From contig CANQOH010000029.1 of assembly GCA_947625425.1 (NCBI GenBank), positions 1 through 16,643 of the forward strand: a stretch of DNA of 16,643 nt. Direction: 5' to 3'. A model generated the notes under the pieces. That model was not told the origin of the DNA, ran no database searches, and was given only the letters and a program-made list of their open reading frames with translations. Positions 12,652 to 16,643 of this stretch are shown in pieces; the first letter of the stretch is position 1, and each line of letters starts with the position of its first letter. Source of the stretch: an uncultured Bacilli bacterium. GTDB lineage: Bacteria; Bacillota_I; Bacilli_A; RF39; UBA660. Made by a program: the position numbers and the translations under genes.

Positions 12652-13587
12652 ATGACGAAAAAAAGACATAAATTACGTCTTAGAAAACAAGTTATTATGT
12701 GTATTCCTATACTAATATTCATAATTACTGTTGCTATATTCGTTGCTATAGATCGAGAAAATATTTTTGCTGTTAGATCATCAGGTATCGCTAGAGTAGT
12801 TACTACTAAAACTAGTGCTCCTAATCCTATTGATGATGTTGTTAAATTATCTGAAAGGCCTTTCTTTACAAACTTAACTAATTTAACAGAAAGTCGTCAA
12901 AAAGATAATACCGTCATCTATTATGCTAAAAAGTTTAAATTAAATATTGATAAAACATTAGAAATAGCTCACAATTTAACTAATAACTTTACTGATGAAA
13001 CATATAATAAAGATTTTATTATTGTTCCTGCTGAATATCGCAGCAAAGCTGAACCATTTAGTAGCTTTGAAGCTGGTGTTATTTACTTCGTCAGAGATAT
13101 TTATCGTAATCCAGAAAAATATGGTACAACTTATGTTGAAATTCATGAATCAGATGAAGTTGATACAAGAAGAAATATGGTTGGCGATGTTATTACCATT
13201 GATGGTTTAACTATTTACCAATATTTAGGTAAAGTATGTGATATGTTTGGCGTTGATAAATCATTAGCCTTAGCTATTAGTTATCATGAAACAGGTATTC
13301 ATACAAGTAGCTTATTTGTTAATAGTAATAACTTAGGTGGCCAAAAAGGTTATGGTGGATGGATGAAGTTCCCAACTCTTGAAGCGGGTATCATCGCGTA
13401 TGTTCTATCACTAAAAAACATTATCAATACATATGATGTCGATATGACAGCTGATAATGCCATCTTACAACTTTCCGGACCATATGTTCATGGAACTAAA
13501 ACAAGAGTAGATGAACATTGGGCTGAAAAAGTAACATATTTTAAAACAAAAATTGAAGAAAAAGATTTATTTACTATTGAAAAATAA
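12652..13587 (+). CDS. Membrane-anchored glucosaminidase-like cell-wall hydrolase
   Basis: The 311-residue protein has a basic N-terminus (KKRHKLRLRKQ) and one membrane helix (about 14-33), so it is exported and either anchored or cleaved. A spacer of about 150 residues follows, with no recognised domain. The C-terminal part (about 185-300) looks like a lysozyme-fold glucosaminidase (GH73-like): MFGVDKSLALAISYHETG (198-215) with probable catalytic Glu213, then NSNNLGGQKGYGGWMKFPTL (224-243) and the EAGIIAYVLSLKNII helix. It should cut peptidoglycan glycan strands during growth or separation. A GH23-type lytic transglycosylase is the alternative. It is transcribed alone from a strong promoter and ends in a terminator. 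Confidence 0.75.
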   Translation: MTKKRHKLRLRKQVIMCIPILIFIITVAIFVAIDRENIFAVRSSGIARVVTTKTSAPNPIDDVVKLSERPFFTNLTNLTESRQKDNTVIYYAKKFKLNIDKTLEIAHNLTNNFTDETYNKDFIIVPAEYRSKAEPFSSFEAGVIYFVRDIYRNPEKYGTTYVEIHESDEVDTRRNMVGDVITIDGLTIYQYLGKVCDMFGVDKSLALAISYHETGIHTSSLFVNSNNLGGQKGYGGWMKFPTLEAGIIAYVLSLKNIINTYDVDMTADNAILQLSGPYVHGTKTRVDEHWAEKVTYFKTKIEEKDLFTIEK

Positions 13588-13598
13588 ATCTTTTTTTT
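13559..13598 (+). terminator. Terminator of the cell-wall hydrolase gene
   Basis: A 14-bp perfect stem built on AAAGATTTATTT/AAATAAATCTTT with a 9-base loop and a T run. It overlaps the last codons and the stop. Confidence 0.85.
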
Positions 13599-13654
13599 AT
13601 TTTCTTTAATTTATACTTGCAAAATTGTCAAAAATCAGTACAATAAGAATTACT

Positions 13655-13679
13655 TTTATTGACTTTTATGGTCAATAAA
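13655..13679. promoter_or_regulatory. Inverted repeat overlapping the ybxB promoter, possible operator
   Basis: TTTATTGAC and GTCAATAAA are perfect 9-base arms separated by 7 bases. The left arm contains most of the -35 hexamer and the right arm fills the spacer, where a bound dimer would block RNA polymerase. No regulator gene is adjacent. Confidence 0.4.
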
Positions 13680-13687
13680 TATATAAT
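13659..13687 (+). promoter_or_regulatory. Promoter of the ybxB-like methyltransferase gene
   Basis: TTGACT, 17 bases, perfect TATAAT. The -10 lies in the 16-base palindrome ATATAATTAATTATAT (13681-13696). A second weaker candidate (TTGCAA, 16 bases, TACAAT) ends near 13643. Confidence 0.75.
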
Positions 13688-13727
13688 TAATTATATTATG
13701 TCTTAAGAAAAAGAAACTGGTGATTCT

Positions 13728-14333
13728 TTGGAACAATATTTTACTAATAACCCTGATTTGAAAAGTGAACTACGAACCATTATTTATAAATATAAAGGCT
13801 ATACCTTAACCTTTTATAGTGATAATGGTGTTTTTTCAAAAAATAAAATCGATTTCGGAAGTAATTTATTGTTAGAAACTTTATTTGAACATAAAAATAT
13901 TAATAATGATAATTTAAATATATTAGATGTCGGCTGTGGATATGGCTTGCTAGGTATATCTATGGCCAAAATTTTGGGTACAAAGGCAACTTTGTGCGAT
14001 GTTAATAGAAGAGCTCTACATTTAGCTAAAAAGAATGCCGAAGCCAACAGCGTTTCTCATTTAGTCCAAGTGATAGAAAGTAATGTTTATGCAAACATTA
14101 CTGATAGATATGATTTAATTATAACAAATCCCCCAATCAGAGCAGGTAAAGAAATAGTTTACAGCATCTTAGACGGAGCAAGAGACTATCTTAAAGAGGA
14201 TGGTGAGCTCTGGATGGTTATAAGAAAAGATCAAGGAGCAAAGAGTACTTTAAAACATTTAGAGGAAACTTATAAATGTGAGGTAGTCGAAAAAAGCAAA
14301 GGCTTTTATATTATAAGGGCCAAAAGTCGTTGA
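13728..14333 (+). CDS. ybxB: RsmC/YbxB-like class I methyltransferase
   Basis: A 201-residue SAM-dependent methyltransferase. The SAM-binding motif is LDVGCGYGLLG (66-76), the acidic residue after strand 2 is Asp91 (TLCDVNRRAL), and the catalytic NPP motif is 134-136 (ITNPPIRAGK). These are the hallmarks of RsmC-type enzymes that methylate guanine N2 in small-subunit rRNA; the exact base is assigned by homology only. The start is TTG: GGTGAT (13719-13724), complementary to the extreme 3' end of 16S rRNA, sits just upstream, and the residues that follow match the expected family N-terminus (SDNGVFSKNKIDFGS). The position directly before rpoB is the classic Bacillus arrangement. It is the one gene here ending in TGA, and that stop overlaps the rpoB -35 box. 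Confidence 0.88.
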   Translation: MEQYFTNNPDLKSELRTIIYKYKGYTLTFYSDNGVFSKNKIDFGSNLLLETLFEHKNINNDNLNILDVGCGYGLLGISMAKILGTKATLCDVNRRALHLAKKNAEANSVSHLVQVIESNVYANITDRYDLIITNPPIRAGKEIVYSILDGARDYLKEDGELWMVIRKDQGAKSTLKHLEETYKCEVVEKSKGFYIIRAKSR

Positions 14334-14358
14334 CAATAAACTTTACATCACTTAAAAT
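14330..14358 (+). promoter_or_regulatory. Strong promoter directly upstream of rpoB
   Basis: Perfect TTGACA (overlapping the ybxB stop codon), 17-base spacer, TAAAAT. The predicted leader is about 65 bases and includes a weak hairpin, TTTTTTGT/ACAAAAAA (about 14380-14407). The rpoB ribosome-binding site is AGGGGTGA. Confidence 0.8.
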
Positions 14359-14430
14359 TATAAATTGGTGGCATATTGTTTTTTGTCTGTAATTTAAACA
14401 AAAAATTAGGTATAGGGGTGAAACAAAAAA

Positions 14431-16643
14431 ATGGCAAAAATGGCAAAATTTGGTGATCATAGAGAAAGAAAAACATTCTCTAGAATCAAAAACACCTTAG
14501 AATTAACAGACTTATTAGAAATTCAAAAGAAATCATACCAAAGATTTCTAGAAGAGGGAATCAAGGAAGTATTTGAAGATTTATTTCCTGTAGAAAGTTT
14601 CACTGGTAACATTTCACTTGAACTAGGTGATTACTATTTTGAATCTCCTAGATACACAGTAAAAGAAGCTAAAGAGCGTATGGTAAACTATGCTGCTCCA
14701 TTAAAAGTTCAAGCTCGTGTATTCATTCATGAAACAGGTGAAGTAAAGGAACAAGAAATATTCCTAGGTGATTTACCATTAATGACTGAAGCTGGTACTT
14801 TCATTATTAATGGTGCTGAACGTGTTATCGTTTCTCAATTAGTAAGAAGTCCATCTGTTTACTACAAAAAAGAAATTGATAAAAACGGACGTAAAATCAT
14901 TTCTGGTGAAATAATCCCTAACAAAGGTACTTGGTTAGAATATGAACTAGATGCTAGAGATATCTTCTATGTTCGTATTGATAGAACTCGTAAAGTAACA
15001 ATTACTGCTTTTTTAAGAGCATTAGGATTATCTTCTAATGAAGATATCTTAAATGTTTTTGGTGAAGATAAGTACTTACTAAATACTTTAGAAAAAGATA
15101 GTACTAAAAATTCCGATGAAGCTTTAATTGAAATTTATGAAAAATTAAGACCAGGTGAACCAGCAACTTTAGACTCAGCTAAGAACCAATTAATTACCAG
15201 ATTCTTTGATAAATTCCGTTATGACTTACAAAAAGTTGGTCGTTACAAATTTAACAAAAAATTAAATGTTCTAGCTCGTTTATTAGGTCAAAAAATTGCT
15301 GAACCTATTAAAGATGGAAGAAAAGTAGTAGTTCCAGAAGGAACAGTTATTACAAAAGATATTCTTGAACAAGTTCGTCCATTATTTGAAGCCGGTTATG
15401 GTGTTCATGAAGTAATGATTAATGAAGAATTAGATGAATATAATAAAGTTCAAGAAATTAAAGTATATGATAAAGATGATGAAACAATTATTCATCGTAT
15501 TATTGGTAATGATCAAACTATTGATTCACGTCGTTTAACAATTTCTGATATCTATGCTTCAGTATCATATTATTTAAATTTACAATATGGTATTGGTACA
15601 GATGATGAAATCGACCATTTAGGTAACAGACGTGTTCGTCAAGTTGGTGAATTAATCCAAACTCAATTCCGTGTAGGTATGTCTCGTATGGAAAGAGTTA
15701 TTAGAGAAAGAATGACTACTCAAGAAATTGAAACAGTTACTCCTAAAACTTTAATTAACATTCGTCCAGTTACAGCTTGCTTAAAAGAATTCTTTGGTAG
15801 TTCACAATTATCAAAATTCATGGATCAAATTAATCCAATTGCTGAATTAACTGATAAGCGTCGTCTATCTTGCTTAGGCCCAGGTGGTCTTTCAAGAGAA
15901 AGAGCAGGAATGGAAGTCCGTGACGTTAACCCAAGTCACTATGGTCGTATTTGTCCTATTGAATCACCAGAAGGACAAAACATCGGTCTTATCACTTCAC
16001 TTGCTTCATACGCTAAAATAAATGAATATGGTTTCATAATGACGCCATATCGTAAAGTAGTTGATTCTAAATTAACTGATGAAATAGTATATTTAACTGC
16101 TGATGAAGAAGCAGATTACTATATTTCACAAGCTACTTTAAATATAGACAAAGACAATAAAATCGTTGATGATAAAGTTATCGCTCGTTTAAATGGCGAT
16201 ACAGTTATGATTGAAAAGGAAAAAGTTAACTTTGTTGACGTTGCTCCTAACCAAATCGTATCAATTACTACAAGCTGTATTCCATTCCTAGAACACGACG
16301 ATGCAACTCGTGCCTTAATGGGTGCCAACATGCAACGTCAAGCTGTTCCATTACTTACAACTGAAGCTCCTATTGTTGGAACAGGTATGGAATATATTGC
16401 TGCGCGTGATTCAGGATCTACTATCGTTTGTAAAGCCGATGGTGTTGTTGAATACGCTGATGGTAAAAAAATTCTTGTTAAAACAGCTGGTGGCGAAGAT
16501 ACATATTATTTAGCTAACTTCGAAAGAAGTAATGATGCTTCTAATATTAATCATCATCCACTTGTTAAAAAAGGTGATAAAGTTCATAAAGGTGAAGTTA
16601 TCGCTGATGGTCCATCAACAGATCATGGAGAATTAGCTTTAGG
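14431..16643 (+). CDS. rpoB: RNA polymerase beta subunit, 3'-truncated by the window edge
   Basis: The first 737 residues of the roughly 1,200-residue beta subunit of RNA polymerase, open to the last base. Landmarks include LELTDLLEIQKKSYQRFLEE, FIINGAERVIVSQLVRSPSV, the rifampicin-site region from FFGSSQLSKFMDQINP (about 456-471) through LTDKRRLSCLGPGGLSRERA, CPIESPEGQNIGLITSLASY, and FLEHDDATRALMGANMQRQA. In E. coli numbering the rifampicin pocket has Lys at 513, Ile at 518, Asp at 526, Cys at 532 and Gln at 567. The first and third are known resistance substitutions in other bacteria. The ATG has an AGGGGTGA site 10 bases upstream. The gene has its own promoter, plus possible readthrough from ybxB. 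The lineage-specific insertions of larger beta subunits are not seen in this part. Confidence 0.98.
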   Translation, partial: MAKMAKFGDHRERKTFSRIKNTLELTDLLEIQKKSYQRFLEEGIKEVFEDLFPVESFTGNISLELGDYYFESPRYTVKEAKERMVNYAAPLKVQARVFIHETGEVKEQEIFLGDLPLMTEAGTFIINGAERVIVSQLVRSPSVYYKKEIDKNGRKIISGEIIPNKGTWLEYELDARDIFYVRIDRTRKVTITAFLRALGLSSNEDILNVFGEDKYLLNTLEKDSTKNSDEALIEIYEKLRPGEPATLDSAKNQLITRFFDKFRYDLQKVGRYKFNKKLNVLARLLGQKIAEPIKDGRKVVVPEGTVITKDILEQVRPLFEAGYGVHEVMINEELDEYNKVQEIKVYDKDDETIIHRIIGNDQTIDSRRLTISDIYASVSYYLNLQYGIGTDDEIDHLGNRRVRQVGELIQTQFRVGMSRMERVIRERMTTQEIETVTPKTLINIRPVTACLKEFFGSSQLSKFMDQINPIAELTDKRRLSCLGPGGLSRERAGMEVRDVNPSHYGRICPIESPEGQNIGLITSLASYAKINEYGFIMTPYRKVVDSKLTDEIVYLTADEEADYYISQATLNIDKDNKIVDDKVIARLNGDTVMIEKEKVNFVDVAPNQIVSITTSCIPFLEHDDATRALMGANMQRQAVPLLTTEAPIVGTGMEYIAARDSGSTIVCKADGVVEYADGKKILVKTAGGEDTYYLANFERSNDASNINHHPLVKKGDKVHKGEVIADGPSTDHGELAL

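Noticed and set aside
12995..13210. 71-residue plus-strand frame inside the cell-wall hydrolase gene
   Set aside because: It is fully nested in another frame of a well-supported gene and has no initiation signal.
13600..13727. L10-binding ribosomal leader upstream of ybxB-rpoB
   Set aside because: No rplJ or rplL follows, and the visible inverted repeat overlaps the promoter rather than lying in the transcribed leader.
1..16643. Mycoplasma-type code with TGA as Trp
   Set aside because: Trp is encoded by TGG throughout, no gene has an in-frame TGA, and TGA terminates the ybxB-like gene at the expected length.

Overview
The window is AT-rich chromosomal DNA from a low-GC Gram-positive (Bacilli/Mollicutes-like) bacterium. 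The standard bacterial code fits: Trp is TGG, no reading frame contains an internal TGA, and the ybxB-like gene ends in TGA. Shine-Dalgarno sites are strong, and small U-tailed hairpins separate most transcription units. A canonical bile salt hydrolase gene points to a gut inhabitant. I would place it near the uncultured RF39/Erysipelotrichia-like gut Bacilli, by inference only.

Layout. 1-1672: the end of a glycosyltransferase cluster (a partial GT4 enzyme and a GT2 enzyme), closed by a terminator. 1736-2972: a two-pass membrane protein of unknown function and a metallo-beta-lactamase-fold hydrolase. 2973-3515: the only long stretch without a conventional gene. It holds a 25-residue hydrophobic peptide ORF with a very strong ribosome-binding site, set inside interlocking inverted repeats, plus signals for a convergent antisense RNA. 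I read it as a candidate type I toxin-antitoxin locus. 3525-6500: a four-gene operon of 5-formyltetrahydrofolate cyclo-ligase, a DUF1848 protein with a C-terminal CX3CX2C cluster, a membrane-anchored cyclophilin-like protein, and bile salt hydrolase. 6538-7077 (minus): a membrane-anchored PepSY protein. 7209-9361: a MacB/FtsX-type ABC permease and its ATPase, overlapping by one base. 9379-10698 (minus): an anchored protein of unknown function and a transglutaminase-like Cys-His-Asp protein. 10843-12534: a nucleoside 2-deoxyribosyltransferase-like protein and an M29 aminopeptidase. 12652-13587: an anchored glucosaminidase-like cell-wall hydrolase. 13728-end: a YbxB/RsmC-like methyltransferase followed by rpoB, which runs off the window.

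Most genes are housekeeping or cell-envelope functions: sugar transfer, cell-wall turnover, peptide export or resistance, bile-salt deconjugation and peptide degradation. Three observations stand out. The first is the candidate type I toxin locus at 3154-3417. The second is RpoB, which carries the equivalents of E. coli Q513K and H526D, both known rifampicin-resistance substitutions, as its native sequence. The third is the bile salt hydrolase, with a complete active site and an S-R-G selectivity loop. Two promoter styles recur: TGnTATAAT extended -10 elements with weak -35 boxes, and near-consensus TTGACW-N17-TAWAAT promoters in front of the wall hydrolase, ybxB and rpoB.
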